Made by a program: the position numbers and the translations under genes. Below are positions 11,625-23,589 of a DNA stretch of 64,000 nt, piece by piece. Position 1 is the first letter of the stretch. Each line of letters starts with the position of its first letter. Where the stretch lies: contig NC_066313.1 in NCBI RefSeq assembly GCF_022539315.1, forward strand, positions 31,409,059 to 31,473,058, read 5' to 3'. The notes beneath the pieces are model-generated. The model ran no database searches. It was not told the DNA's origin and was given only the letters and a program-made list of their open reading frames with translations. This DNA comes from Serinus canaria. Lineage: Eukaryota; Chordata; Aves; Passeriformes; Fringillidae.

Positions 11625-12745
11625 AGAATCACAGAATTATGGACTGCTTTAGTTTGGAAAAGACCTCTAAGATCATCAAGTTGACCCAGTAATCCACTAC
11701 GAAGCTCACCACTAAACCATGTCCCTAAGTGCCACATCTACATGTCTTGTAAATACCTTTAGGTATGGTTATTCAACTACTTCCCTGGGCAGCATGTTTC
11801 AGTTCATGACAAACCTTTCCATGAAGAATTTTTTCTCTAGTATCTCATCTAAACCTCCTCTGCTGAAACTTGAGGCCATTTCCTCTTGTCGTCTTACCTG
11901 TTTCCTGTTGGGAAAAAAGAGCAACTCCCTCCTGGTTACAAGCTCCTTTTAGGCAGTTGTAGAGAAGGATAAGGTCCCTCGTGAGCCCCCTTTTCTCTGG
12001 GCTAAACACCCCCAGCTCCCTCAGCTGCTCCTCATCAGACTTGTGCTCCAGACCCTCCCCCTGACCCACTGCCCTTCTCTGGACACACTCCAGCACCTCA
12101 ATGTCTTTCTTGTCATGAAGGTATCCAAAACTGAACACAGGATTTGTGGTATGGCCTCAGCAGTGACAAGTACAATCACCGCCCTGGTCATGCTGGCCGC
12201 ACTATTGCTGATACAGGACAGAATGCCCTTGGCCTTCATGGCCACCTGGGCACACATTTGTTCAAAGTCAGATGCTGTGAACCAGCCCACCCAGGTCCAT
12301 TTCCACTGGAAAGCTTTCCATCCACTCTTTCCCAAGCCTGTAATGCTGCATGGGGATGTTGTGACTCAAGGGCAGAACCCACACTTGGGGTTGTTGAAAT
12401 TTGTGCAGTCGGTCTCAGCTTATTAATCAGCTTTGCAGAGCCTTCCTGCCCTCCAGCAAATCAGCACTACCACCTCAGCTGGTGTCATCTGCAAACCTAC
12501 TGAGGGTGCCCTTGATCCTCTCACCCACAGTATCAATAAAGATATTGAATAAGACTGGCCCCAGTACTAAGACCAGAAGAACAACACTTGTGACCGGCCA
12601 CCAACTGGATTTAACTCCATTTGCCACCACTCTCTGAGCCACCCAGCCAGATGTTTTCCCAGGAAACTGCAGACCCAACTAAGCCATGAGCAGCCTGTTT
12701 CTCCAGGAGAATGCTGTGAGAAAGGTTTTGACACTGAAGGTTGAT
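11625..12745 (-). mobile_element. CR1 LINE, longest copy, with reverse transcriptase C-terminal half
   Basis: About 1.1 kb of CR1 in minus orientation. At the plus-strand left end is the tail (atagaatcacagaattatgg, then aagatcatcaagttgacc). Reading on the minus strand from 12678, the translation shows [13 protein letters not shown] and then RFADDTS at about 12476-12498. These match the CR1 ORF2 block before the catalytic Asp-Asp pair (FADDT). Further down, in other frames, are [28 protein letters not shown] and [14 protein letters not shown], which are the conserved C-terminal CR1 blocks. At least two frameshifts and a stop just after FADDTS make it non-functional. It is 5'-truncated inside the reverse-transcriptase domain, near 12745. 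Confidence 0.96.
12475..12678 (-). pseudogene. CR1 reverse transcriptase fragment (dead)
   Basis: A 67-codon open frame within the CR1 copy. In the intact element this region belongs to the ORF2 endonuclease/reverse-transcriptase protein, which copies CR1 RNA at a nicked target. Visible motifs are [10 protein letters not shown], then about 20 residues on, FADDT with the two catalytic aspartates. The frame stops right after FADDTS. The rest of the C-terminal part continues in other frames (12021-12335 and 11845-12138), so no full protein can be made. The start shown is merely the first initiation codon in an open stretch, not a real start. Confidence 0.9.
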
Positions 12746-12749
12746 TTAA

Positions 12750-14760
12750 GCGTGTTTGCATATGTCTCTAAGGTAGGTGTCTAGCAGTGGAAGTAATAGA
12801 ATAGAGAATTCTCAAATGACACTTTCAATTCTTTACATTAGCTCAATGATTCTGGTTCAACACAATGTTGCAATAAGAATGTCATTACTGTTCTCCAAAT
12901 GGAATAATTCTGAATTTCCTGAATACCAGGGACCTCAAGGCAAAGCCTGTTGACACTATCTGATCTCAAGAGTTTCAACATCTGAAAGCCACCTACTAGC
13001 AAGTGACAGAAAGAACAAGAAAATAATGATGCACAAACCTTTTAAAAAGCCAAGAGAATCAACAATATGACACATCTCTGTAATAAAATTATTTGAATAT
13101 GAACAATATTTTGAAACCCAGACAATAATAACAGCAATAAAACTACAAATAGTCAAAGCAATGAACTACAGTGAAACACATCATGTGGTGCTTCTAAAAA
13201 ATACATCACACCTTTTTCTTCAATACACAATAGATCTACAACACTATATGAATGAAATCTCTTTCTCAGAAGGGCTTCTTGTGGTCTACTCCCACCACAC
13301 AGTTTTGTACAAACTCAATAAATATATAATTCTCTGAAGTATTTCACATGAAATTACATAGTTCAGGCATCTGGCTAACAGTTTTTAATTAGCTCCCTTG
13401 ATCTCTAGATCAAGATCTAGATTCTGTGTCTCAATATGTGAAACACCAAGAGAAGATCTTATGTTCAACATACAAACAAATAGAAACAAGATTATTTCAA
13501 CTGGTTTTTAACATTAATATAATGTTAATAAAAATGTTATAATGTTAAAATGCCTGTTTTAACAGGGAACATTATTATAACTTAGAATCAAGTTCTTCAG
13601 AGTCAAGTTCTTTACAGTAATATGGTATAAACCAACTAACTTACACAGAGCTCTCCCAGCATGAACCATTATATGCAGTTCATATATCTCATATGTATAT
13701 GAACTGTATATAATATCATGAGGCACAGTTCATTTACAGCATACTAGAAGAAAAACACATGGTTCTCCAAGGGTTTTTCCAATAATTGCATAAATATTTT
13801 AGACTGGGTTTTTGAGGGTTTTTTCTTTCTTTTTTTTTTTTTTTTTAATCCTGAACTGACTGGAATTATTTTATCATTTTTAAAAACCAAACATGAAGTC
13901 TGAGATCACAAAAGCCCTGAGAAAGAGGAAGAGAAGAGAATAAGGACTCTCCTAATAAGTACAGATATTTGTTGGTCAACTTTTAGAAATCAAGAGAGCT
14001 TGTCCTTGTCAGTCTTGGAGCAATTGGTTGTCAAAGACAACTGAGTAAAGGATCACACGCACGTTCCATAGAGATTTTAAGGACTCTTTACAGCAGATTT
14101 AGCTGTGAGAGAATGCCAAGCTCTCCACCTGACCCAAATGTCAGAAACTCCACACATCTTTCTCAGGACTGGGATCTACCATGAGGAATTGCCTAGTTTC
14201 AGGCAAGGTGGCAATGTAAATGGAGACCATATCATGCTCTGTTACTTCAGCTATAATTCCTGACCTGCTTCTTACTATACTTGGAATTGAAGCTCAGAGA
14301 GATCTTTTCATGAAGCAGGAAATACTGTATTTCCTATAGTTACCACTATCAGCCATAATAATTTCAAGATATACAGTATTTAGTGACTGTGTCACTGACA
14401 TTATTATTTAAAGGATTGAGTTTATAGCATTAAAAACACACAGAGCAAAAAAATTGCTTTTGAGGTTGATTAAACACCTCAGCAGAATAGATGTTCATTC
14501 TCTTGAGAATCAGTACAAAGAAAGCAAGACTAGATGAAAGGAAGCAAAGTATTTAATCAACATTATTTCAGGATAGGAGTTAATTTCCTACAGGGACAAA
14601 TCCCTTTCATATTATCTGTACATTCCCTTTGTGAAGAAACTTTTCATATCATTCACATAATCTTTTTTATCTGTGAACAGTCACTGTCATAAAGAACCAG
14701 AGAAAAAGAGAAATCTCTGAGTTGTGAAGGTTCTTTCAATTTCTTTCTATCTCTCTTTGT
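12750..14760. other. AT-rich non-coding stretch
   Basis: No gene is recognised. It contains an AT-rich patch of repeated aacattaatataatgtt-like sequence at about 13508-13550, an imperfect inverted repeat at 13668-13714 and a T-run at about 13819-13846. Confidence 0.5.
13668..13714. repeat. Imperfect inverted repeat, 18-bp arms
   Basis: The left arm attatatgcagttcatat (13668-13685) pairs with atatgaactgtatataat (13697-13714), with one mismatch and an 11-bp spacer. It is AT-rich and probably a hairpin or cruciform former. No transposon ends are seen. Confidence 0.8.
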
Positions 14761-14766
14761 CTTCTT

Positions 14767-14896
14767 TTTTCTTTTCCTTTCTTTTCTTTTCTTTTCTTTT
14801 CTTTTCTTTTCTTTTCTTTTCTTTTCTTTCTTTTCTTTTCTTTTCTTTTCTTTTCTTTTCTTTTCTTTTCTTTTCTTTTCTTTTCTTTTCTTTTTC
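14767..14896. repeat. (TTTTC)n microsatellite
   Basis: About 130 bp of nearly pure ttttc pentamers with one short interruption near 14825-14830. Open frames on both strands across it encode only Phe/Leu/Ser or Lys/Glu/Arg and are not genes. Likely length-polymorphic. Confidence 0.97.
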
Positions 14897-14899
14897 TCC

Positions 14900-17800
14900 A
14901 CACCATTTGATTTAGCAGTTCTGAAGAAATTTATAAGGAAATTTTTTGCATTTTGAAGAATGTTAAAATCATTTTAAGGATGTTGGGTCTAAGGAGATGA
15001 AAGAACCCCTAGAAAATCTTTCAAAATTTAACATTTTGGGGAAAAATTTACTTCTGAACTCAGAAACATCATACCTTTTAGAATTGTTGGAATTGAGCAG
15101 AGAGGTTAAACTGGAAGACAGTTTTGGTTTTGCCTATTCTTAATGCTGACAGATGTTTTGAACAGATGAGGAGGGGAAAAGAAGACGCAAAATTTAATTG
15201 TTCAGCCAAAGAAATATAGCATTTAGAAACAGCGAGTGGAACTCTCAGTTGTCTTAAAATCTCTCAGCTGTTATCACTGGATTTAATCCTGCTGCAATCA
15301 GACCTGTAGAGTGATGTTATCTCTGGCTTGTGGTTTCCCAGGAAACTGTGCCCCAAAATGGCTGAAAGCACCCTTGTCCCTGGCATTTTGTAACCACTTT
15401 TGTAATTACACTTGCAAAAATGAGCTGTGGAACTGACTGGGTATTGACTTTGAATATAGCACACAAACTGCAGAGTGTGCAGCACAGCACACAGAAGCAA
15501 AGCATGGAATATCTCACACATGCTCCACTGGCTCTCAATTAAAAAGATTCAAACCCAATTCAGTGTGGCTGTTTTAATCTCCAAGGCTGAGGTACCAAGA
15601 ATTCACTCCTCCTATTGTGAGCCATCTAGACAGATGGAAGACAGGGCACAACTCTGAATCAGAAATGGCTTGGTGGTGGAATACAGAGTGTGCAACTCCT
15701 TATCACAGCAAAACAGAGTCAGCCTCAGCCTGGCAATCTTTGGAGCAGAACACTCCTTCTCCTCCTCCACTCGAACAAATTATGGCACAATAATGAAGAC
15801 CAGCTGCATGACAAGGGAAGGGACACAATGGAGAGTGAGAGGAAAAGCAACTGGAGAAGAATGACTGAATTGAATAAAAGCACAACATGGCTCCTTTCTG
15901 GCAGAGTCTCTGCAGCTCCTCGTTTTGTTTTGGTGGTTTAGTTATGTGGTAACAAAGGAGATCTTAAAGGAACTAAGGTTATAGGAACACCATAATTCAT
16001 AGCCAGGAAAAAAAAATCTCATGGATATTTTCTTTCTTATTGCATGGATTTTTTTCTTTCTTATTCTTCAAATGTAAGAAATGTTCAGTGCTTCACTGAT
16101 TCTACCAAATTTCTGCCCTGAAGTTTACAAAATTTCATGTTCCTATTATCCAGAGAAATTCTACAGGATAGGATCATGATTTTCCAAATAAATAAATGAA
16201 TTAAATTATCTTTCTTTGATTCTTAAGCTATTATTGAAACAAAGCAGCAAACAGCAGTAATGTACTGACTATAATCATACTTCTAAATTATATCTTGAAT
16301 TATTGATGGACTATTGACCCACACAGAGTATCTTCAATAACCCATTCCTAGTATCTACACTTACAATTTTATACACCCTATCAATGTATTAACAGAAGGG
16401 TAGATGAAACTATAAATTCAATCTTTTTATCAATATATCTTTTGTTAGAATCAATTGGATCATTTTACCATGTACAAGGTTAAATCTAAAAGTGATTCAA
16501 CATTAGTTTTACCAAGTTGCAGCATCTGGAAGAGTTTGTTAGATCAGCCTCATCTTCAGAAAAATGGATTTTTGACAAACTATCTAAATTAGGAAAAATA
16601 ATTAGTTTTGGTTTTGACTGAAAGAGCAATAAGATTAGTGATATGAACATAACACTAACACTGACGATTATGTTCCTTTAGTAAAAAAAATACTAAAATG
16701 AATAAGAAAGGTACCTCCTTTTCCCTGTGTTTTGTTTTGTTAGGCTACCAAGGAACTAAGTTTTGTTTAATTTTACTGGCATATGAACAAAACAGAATCA
16801 AAATAGCTTCTTCATTAACATCTCCTCATCAGATCATGATCCAAGCTTGCAGGGTTGCCAGTTGGGAAAAACAAAAGAAAATAAACCATTACCTAAGGAG
16901 AAAACCAAACCTTGTAACATTTTGGTGTTAAAACCTGCTTTTTGATTAATAAATTAACAAGATGATTCTGAAGTCAGTGAAGAATAATAAATATGATCTC
17001 ACTACAAATACTGTGCAAATAACTTGCAGATAGCAAAGCACTCCAATTAATATACAGCTCTGAAGATGTTTCTGAAGAATGTTCTTTCATATCTCTGCAA
17101 ATCTCTATACAGTTTTGGATACACATATACAGATATATGTATATATGTGTATAGCTTATTTAATATGTTTACCTATTTTTGAAAACTTTTATTGATTTAT
17201 ATACCTGATGTTACGCTTATTCAATATATTCAATATTCAATAACACACTAGGACAATCAATATTCTGCATTTGAATTTGGGTAGCAGTAGTGTTTCTGTG
17301 TGAGAGGCCTTTTGGCCACTCCACAAGAGCCTGATCAGTTTTATTTCTCATATTCTCTGGTGGATTTAAAGTGAAATGGGTCAGATTCAGGACAATTCAG
17401 TCAGAAGTTGCTGGGCTTTTGAGTAATGACAAGTGTATTAGAGTATGAGCAAAGATTATGGGGATTGTCTGCCCTTTCAGAAAAGCCACAATTTCTTGTG
17501 TCTAATACCAAAATAAAGTGAAACATCAAACTTGTATGACAATTTTCAACTTTTTGGTCTACCTGATGAGAAATGGACTGAAATAAATTTCCAAAGACAA
17601 AAACGGCTTACAGAAAAAAAATTTAGCCTTCCTAGCCTCAGTGAATTCAAGTAGTTTACTGTGTCTCCAGCACTAAACTAAACACTGGTGTTCTAGTGAC
17701 TGGGGGAGGCAGACAAAGTATGCAGAGAAAATATTCCTATACAAGTAGCAGAACCCATTATCATCCCAAAGCTCATCTTTTGTATATGCTGTGTTGTTAG

Positions 17801-19640
17801 GCACAAGCCTAAATCCCCGTTTCTCCTCCAGCTGTAGATTTTCCTCTCCTTTCCTATCTATTATCCATAGTATCAGAAAAAGCATCCCTCATCTCAAAAA
17901 GTGTAAGACAGAAAAGCTGACTAATGTAACATAAACTCTGTATAATACTTCACTCATGTAAGTGCATGCACACACACACAGGGTTTGACTAAACTGTTTG
18001 TAATACATTGCTTCAAGACCAAACAGATGTCTGTATAATATCTCTTCTTTCCTGATCCTCAGGGCTGCCTCAGCACTGCATAATTCCTTCTGAAGTTTTA
18101 GTCCCTTTCTTACACTCATTAGCTGTTCTACTTTCCAATGAGAATCTATATATACAGATAGAGATGGTGGTGATAGTGTGGGAAAATACTCAATTGACTG
18201 TGAGCAGTTTCAAGTCCTCTGCAGTGTGATACAATTTAACCTGGTGTTATTATAAGACCTGATTTAACCTGGGACCAATTCTAGCTTGTACTGTAGCACA
18301 GAAATAGGAACTAATTATTCCTACATTTTTATGAGTGTCCGTACAGTAAAGCTAGCATTTATCTCAGTCTCCCAGATAATTGCAAAAGGTTGTTATTTCT
18401 CATTTTAAGAGTGAAGTAAATAATTGAAACAGATAAATTACAGTTTGAAACAGACACATGACAATTGCACTTGGTGTAAAGAAAACAAACCAGTAAGCCA
18501 ATAATATATTGTGAGCTGTCCAAGACATTTCCAAAGAAGGGTGTCTTGAAGCTAAATTTCTTGGGTGACCTTCTACAGTAATGTTCCAAGCAACAAGAAG
18601 AAATCACTTGGATATAAAGAGGAATGGTGTGATATATTGCAACTAGAAAAAACATTTATAAAGAAAGTCATTTTGAAAAATGTCTCCTGCATGTTTTCTT
18701 ACAAATAATGTAGAGAGTTTGCATTATGAAGCCAAATAAAAACTTACACTCTTAGTCACACTTTGCAGAGCTATGACCTCTGTCAAACTCTATATTTTAA
18801 AATAAGAAATTGATTTTCATTTGGAAATGAACAGTGTTCATTCACCTGCATTTAAGCAATGTGACAAAGTCAGAAAACTCAGAAGGTTCTCTCGGGTTTT
18901 AAAGTAAATAGTCTGTTTTATAGCTTTTGAGGCTATCCACAGAAACTTATTCCCATAACTGCCATAATTTAACACATATTTATATAATGCTGGAGTGGGA
19001 GTGTTTTCCAAGTTATTCACTACCATATTAATTTGTCTGGCTTTCATTTCATTTTCCTGATATATTTTTAGAAGTTAAAATCTTGACAGCAGAATTGAAC
19101 ACAAAGGAAGGGCTTCAGAATCCTGGATTGCAGGAATAGAATTCAAATAACCAGATATTTATTGCTGACTGCTAAAATCAAGCAAATTTGAAAGCCATAC
19201 CCAAATATACCTAAGCCATATCCTACCCAAGCTATTATTTTGATAAGGACTGTGGAGGGAAAAATAATTCTTTTACAAATGCCTTTTTTTTTTTTTTTGT
19301 TATTGGCTTCTCTACTAGGAAGAGGCTGATTTTATGTTAGGATTGTAAATATATCAGAGACCTTTAAAAGAAGGTCCATTCCTATGCATTTGTATAATTA
19401 CTGCTTCAGGCATAGAAAAAGGAATAATCCCAAATCAGAGACAAGAATTCAATCTTATTTATAGAATAAATAACAGGTGTCGTCAGGGTTGGAAGCTCAT
19501 AAAACAGAGAAGTTCAACATAACACTGTGCAATTCTTTTTGTTTGTATCAAATTTGTTGACTGGCTGCCTTTAGCTTTCTCACCTTAAAATTTGATAAGA
19601 TACAAAGACAAGGCAGTCTGTGCTTTGATGTTGCTAGTCC
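14900..19640. other. Long non-coding stretch
   Basis: No interspersed repeat or gene is recognised. Small items are a 23-bp imperfect tandem duplication at 16020-16065, an AT-rich near-palindrome at about 17120-17155 (atacacatatac ... gtatatatgtgtat), a (CA)n run at 17969-17980 and a T-run near 19287-19300. Overlapping open frames around 15264-15941 have no recognisable domain. Confidence 0.5.
16020..16065 (+). repeat. 23-bp imperfect tandem duplication
   Basis: The unit catggatattttctttctta (start 16020) recurs at 16043 as catggatttttttctttctt, both followed by tt. Two copies in direct orientation. Confidence 0.75.
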
Positions 19641-20480
19641 AGGTCAGTTTTTTACTTTCCACATAGGTTTTATTTTAGTGAGCAAAAAATTTCCTCTGTC
19701 TCAAAACCATTCTGCAGCATGATGTGTGTTTCAAGGCAAAACCAACTTTCCCCCAAAAAAACACCCATCTAGTTTGAAGATGGAGAAAGGTACAGGTTAC
19801 CACACAAGAGGTGATTGCTGCTGGTACTGTGGCTATTTCTCTGCATGGAGAGATATGAACTATGAAAGCAGCTGCTGGATGCCCTGTTTTCATGCAAACA
19901 TCCCCAGCGATAACGGGTTGTGCAGCAGATCCTTGGCCAATGTGCAAATCCCCCTGCTCTTCTATCACGCTGACATCTGAAGCACCCAGCAGAGAAAAAG
20001 AGAATGTGGCTTGTAAACAAATTAATTCTTTACTTATTATTTGAAGTAAAAGAAAAGGTAATGGACGAGCGAGGGAAATATTGGGTAGAATTTTGGGGCT
20101 GCCTATGACTCTCATGCAAGGTTTGGCTGATGCTGAATGAGGTGTGGAGCAAGAGCTCACTTCCCCTACAGTTATTCCCCCTGCTGGTTTTACTTTTCTA
20201 GAAATACAATACTGAGGCAGGAGGGGAACAGGAAATTGAATACAATACCCTGTATTGCATTCAATGAATCCTGACGTGCCAAGAGAGTAGTGACACCTTT
20301 TCCTTGGGAATGGTCCCAGTTAAGGGAATGATGAGACATAATGACTGGGGCTCAGTGCTCTGGTTGGATGGTGTTTCATGGTGCTCTCCTTGCCAGGGAT
20401 GGCAGGGGTGGCTCAAAGGTTAGTTGAGGGCATTTAAACTTCATCACACTGAGTACAGATGGAGGGTTAGCACTACATCA
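19640..20480. other. Less AT-rich, unassigned segment with the longest minus-strand open frame outside the CpG island and G-rich block
   Basis: Base composition is more balanced than in the flanks, with a few CpGs, for example around 19910 and 20064-20070. The minus strand is open for 161 codons (19675-20160), and the plus strand is partly open in the same place. The minus translation has Cys-rich and hydrophobic patches but no motif I recognise and no supporting splice structure. It might be a conserved non-coding element, a non-coding RNA exon or chance. No function is proposed. Confidence 0.3.
20235..20265. repeat. Imperfect inverted repeat, 13-bp arms
   Basis: attgaatacaata (20235-20247) pairs with tattgcattcaat (20253-20265), with one mismatch around a 5-bp loop ccctg. 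Confidence 0.75.
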
Positions 20481-21940
20481 GCTTTAACACACAAAAATAC
20501 CCCCTTCAAGCCTGACCAGATTGTGCTGAAACAGGCCATGGGTAGGCAGAAGTACCTTTAATCAACCCTCATTGTTCAGGGCCCTCATTTAGTTTCCAAC
20601 ATGCACATCCAAATGCTGTTCTTTCACACATCTCTGCTCTTAAATTGTTGATTTTTTCAAGCTGAGATTTATATTCATATTTCAGATCTGTATCAGCCCT
20701 TGTGTGCTGTCTGTAAGGTGGCTTTGAAACATATATGTTTGCACTTAATGTCCAAAAAAGAAAAAGATTCTTTACAAAGTCCCCAATTGAAAGCAGTACA
20801 CGCATTTTAAGCACTACTAATGTTCACATGGACAGGGGCCAAGCCACATCAACCCATTCATTGCTTTGTGCATTGTGCAAAAGGACCATTTGAAAACAGT
20901 AAAATATAAATCTCAAAAGACGATAAAATCATGCAAACATTTTTTACTGGATGGGAGATTCCTTCTGCCTTGGCCTTGTATGCAATGGCTCCACTTTTGT
21001 GAAAATTCAAAAACATTATCAAACAGCACCCAGTATGAAATATTAGCAGGCACTTAGGCAGGAAGAACTCTGTCCTTGTAGTCAAAGAAGCTTGCCAAGT
21101 TCAAACACCCATTTATCGTGCTATTAACTTTGTACCCAATTTCATAAAGAGCAAAGCAGCCTTTTGAGGGGAACTCACTGCTGAGCTAAAGCCCAAATAG
21201 TTGTCCATTGTTCCTTTGCCACTGTACACAGGTTCCTGGTGACATTCAGCTAATGAATTTTCTTGATGATTAACTACCCTTTCTATGGGATCATTGTAAT
21301 AGAAATGTATTAGCTCCTGTTACAAGTGAGGTGGATGTGTCATTACTAAAAGAGAGCTGGGCTTGGTTTTCTTCCTCTTCCTCCTTTTCCTTTCACAAAG
21401 TCTGAGCAAAGCTTGGAAAAGTATCACCAAAATTCAACATGCTGAAAAGAAAATGCTGCTTTATTGAGCAGTAAAATGTACTTAGATGCAGCTTTTCCAT
21501 TAACTGTTGAATTAGAAGAAAAGTAAAATGCAGATAGGGATATATTTGGAATTTTTATATTTATGTTCATTCTAATCATAATTATACAGAGCATGCTCCA
21601 GAAATAAGTGGAATAAAAAAGGCCATGAAGACACTGTAGATATATTTCTCTGAGAGCAGACCTTATAATTAACTGAAGAGATTCTCTTTCTTTTCTGTTG
21701 CCCATTTTCACTGCAGTTCACACTCCGAAAGCGCTCTGCTGTTGCTTAAACTGCACTGACATCTTGTGGCACTGAAATAGAAGAATCCTAAAAATTAAAT
21801 TTTAAACCTTTATAAAATATGAGTTACAGTGTTTACCTTCAAGTGCTGCTGTATTGAACTCCTAAGATGGTTGTTGTTTACTCGCTTGCAATCAGAATTG
21901 GGGTCAATCTGCCACAATCAACCTAAAATTTAGAGACGTC
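20480..21940. other. Non-coding stretch, nothing recognised
   Basis: No repeat family or gene-like frame is supported. Short open frames occur on both strands without recognisable domains. Confidence 0.5.
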
Positions 21941-21941
21941 A

Positions 21942-21998
21942 TGATAGAATTATAGAATGTTTTGGTTTGGAAGTGGCCTTCAAGATCATCTAGAATAA
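21942..21998 (-). mobile_element. CR1 LINE tail fragment, minus orientation
   Basis: A short piece matching only the CR1 3' end: tgatagaattatagaatgtt, then tttggtttggaagtggcctt and caagatcatctag on the plus strand. It is a severely 5'-truncated insertion. Confidence 0.88.
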
Positions 21999-21999
21999 C

Positions 22000-22872
22000 A
22001 TTTTTTCCTGTAAAACTGAATGTGGGTGAAGTATTTTGACTAAAAATCCCATGTCTGTGAGCATATACACTCAGACCCTTTCTCAGACACATGCAGCAAG
22101 AGACAAACCATTGATCTCTGAGCTGGTGTTTTATCACCTTGGCAACAGCAAAGTGTTCAGAAAAACTTCAGATCTTTTTATCCCTGAGAATGAAGACAAG
22201 ATACAGGCAATCATCAGCTAAATAAAAATCTCCTAGTGGAAGTCCATGTACAGTGTAGAGAATTCATAAGTGAATTGGGCTCCAGTTAATTCCAAAGGAA
22301 TATTTTTTCCATCTTATCAGAAGGTGAGGAAATAATTTGTGATACTCCATTGGAGGCAAAGTAAAAAGCTGTGTATAAAGAACATTTCATGGGGAGATAG
22401 CCACAGCCCTTTTTTAGTCTGTCATTGTATAATTTCCCCACTGAATGCTCCTAAATCCTGTATTATCTGTGGTTTTATGATCATATCAAAGGAAACCACA
22501 AGTCCCTAGGAAACACAAGAAAATAGGTGCACACTTAAGCCCTTAAGGCAAAGCAGTCTCCATCACCCTCCTGTTTGTATTATTCATTGCTGCTGCAGTA
22601 TCTGAAAAAGCCTTGTAATATTGCATTAGGTGCACAAGACCCTGTAGAGATAGAGAACTATTATTATACTCCTTTTACAAATGGAGAATTGAATCAGAGG
22701 GAGATGAAGTTGGTTGTCCAACTGGATAGGAAAGGTATGCGAAGTGAGGAATTTATGTGAAAGCATCAAATGGAAGTGAAGAAGCCAGTCTCTCCTTTAG
22801 CAGGCACATTGTTGCCCAGTTCATTTGTTTTGTCTCATTGTTTCTTCATGTGAGGTGTCTGATAACTGTGAT
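22000..22872. other. Non-coding stretch, nothing recognised
   Basis: No gene or repeat is evident between two CR1 tails. Open frames are 61 codons or shorter, with no domains. Confidence 0.5.
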
Positions 22873-23035
22873 CAGAGAATCCCAGCACCACAGAAAGGTT
22901 TGGGTTGGAAGGAATCTTTAACCCCTGACATGGACAAGGATTCCTTCCACTAGTCCAGGTTGCTCAAAGAGCTGTCCAACCTGGCTTTAAATACTTCCAG
23001 GAATGAGGAGATGTTCAAGCACCACATTCTATGGT
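22873..23035 (-). mobile_element. CR1 LINE 3' fragment, minus orientation
   Basis: The plus strand shows cagagaatcccagcaccaca, aggtttgggttggaagg, 'ccactagtccaggttgctca' and 'ccaacctggctttaaatact', then ttccaggaatgaggag. This is the antisense of the CR1 3' end. Truncated near 23035. Confidence 0.92.
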
Positions 23036-23524
23036 GTTTGCATGGATGCTGAAAAATGGAATCCTAAAGAATTCCTGCTGAGAGAGTGAGGAGGGGAAAA
23101 AAAGGGAATACAGATCAAAGTAAAACAAAAGATTCTAATTTCTGAAAGCATTTGGCTTTGGAAAAATATCTTTTCTTAAACACACTTTCTGACTTTTACT
23201 TACAGTTCTGCTTGCTTCAACCCTATTTGAACTTTTAGGTGAGGTTCCTATGTGTTTCAGAAAACCTCCTTTACTTCCACGTGTGCTTGCAGAAAGGCAA
23301 GAAAAAATTACTGATGGATTTTCTCAATACAGGCAACTGAAACTTTCCCAGTCACATCCATGAAGTCAAATATTGATTATTTGTGCACGGGATCTTTTCC
23401 TACTCTTAATGTAAAATATTCCTATAATGCCATTGAAAGTAAGTCTAGAGCAGTCCAGTAAGCTTCTTGTTTTTCTTATGCTCAGTTTTTAGGCTTAATT
23501 GTTGTTTTTGCTTCCATACTGCAG

Positions 23525-23589
23525 GCAGAGCTGGCAGTAAAGACATGCCTGAGAGACACCTTGATGGAACCTGCAGTACTACATGCAGG
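23525..23589 (+). other. Candidate 65-bp internal exon
   Basis: A pyrimidine-rich tract and acceptor (gttgtttttgcttccatactgcag, ending 23524) precede 65 bp that end in a strong donor context, AGG|GTGAGT at 23589/23590. Two of the three frames are open across the segment. Reading from its first base gives AELAVKTCLRDTLMEPAVLH..., and the +2 frame is also open; neither is recognised. A possible branch-point-like cttaatt lies about 30 bp upstream of the acceptor. Such splice-site pairs also occur by chance at a low rate in 64 kb, so this may be nothing or part of a non-coding RNA. Confidence 0.3.

Noticed and set aside
12021..12637. Overlapping plus- and minus-strand open frames of 78-127 codons
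   Set aside because: All are inside the long CR1 copy. The minus ones are CR1 ORF2 remnants in shifted frames, and the plus ones are their shadows.
14653..14915. Lys/Glu-rich and Phe/Leu-rich open frames
   Set aside because: Pure products of the (TTTTC)n microsatellite.
17110..17160. AT-rich near-palindrome as a possible hairpin RNA
   Set aside because: The arms are low-complexity TA/CA/TG repeats with several mismatches, as expected of a decayed dinucleotide repeat.
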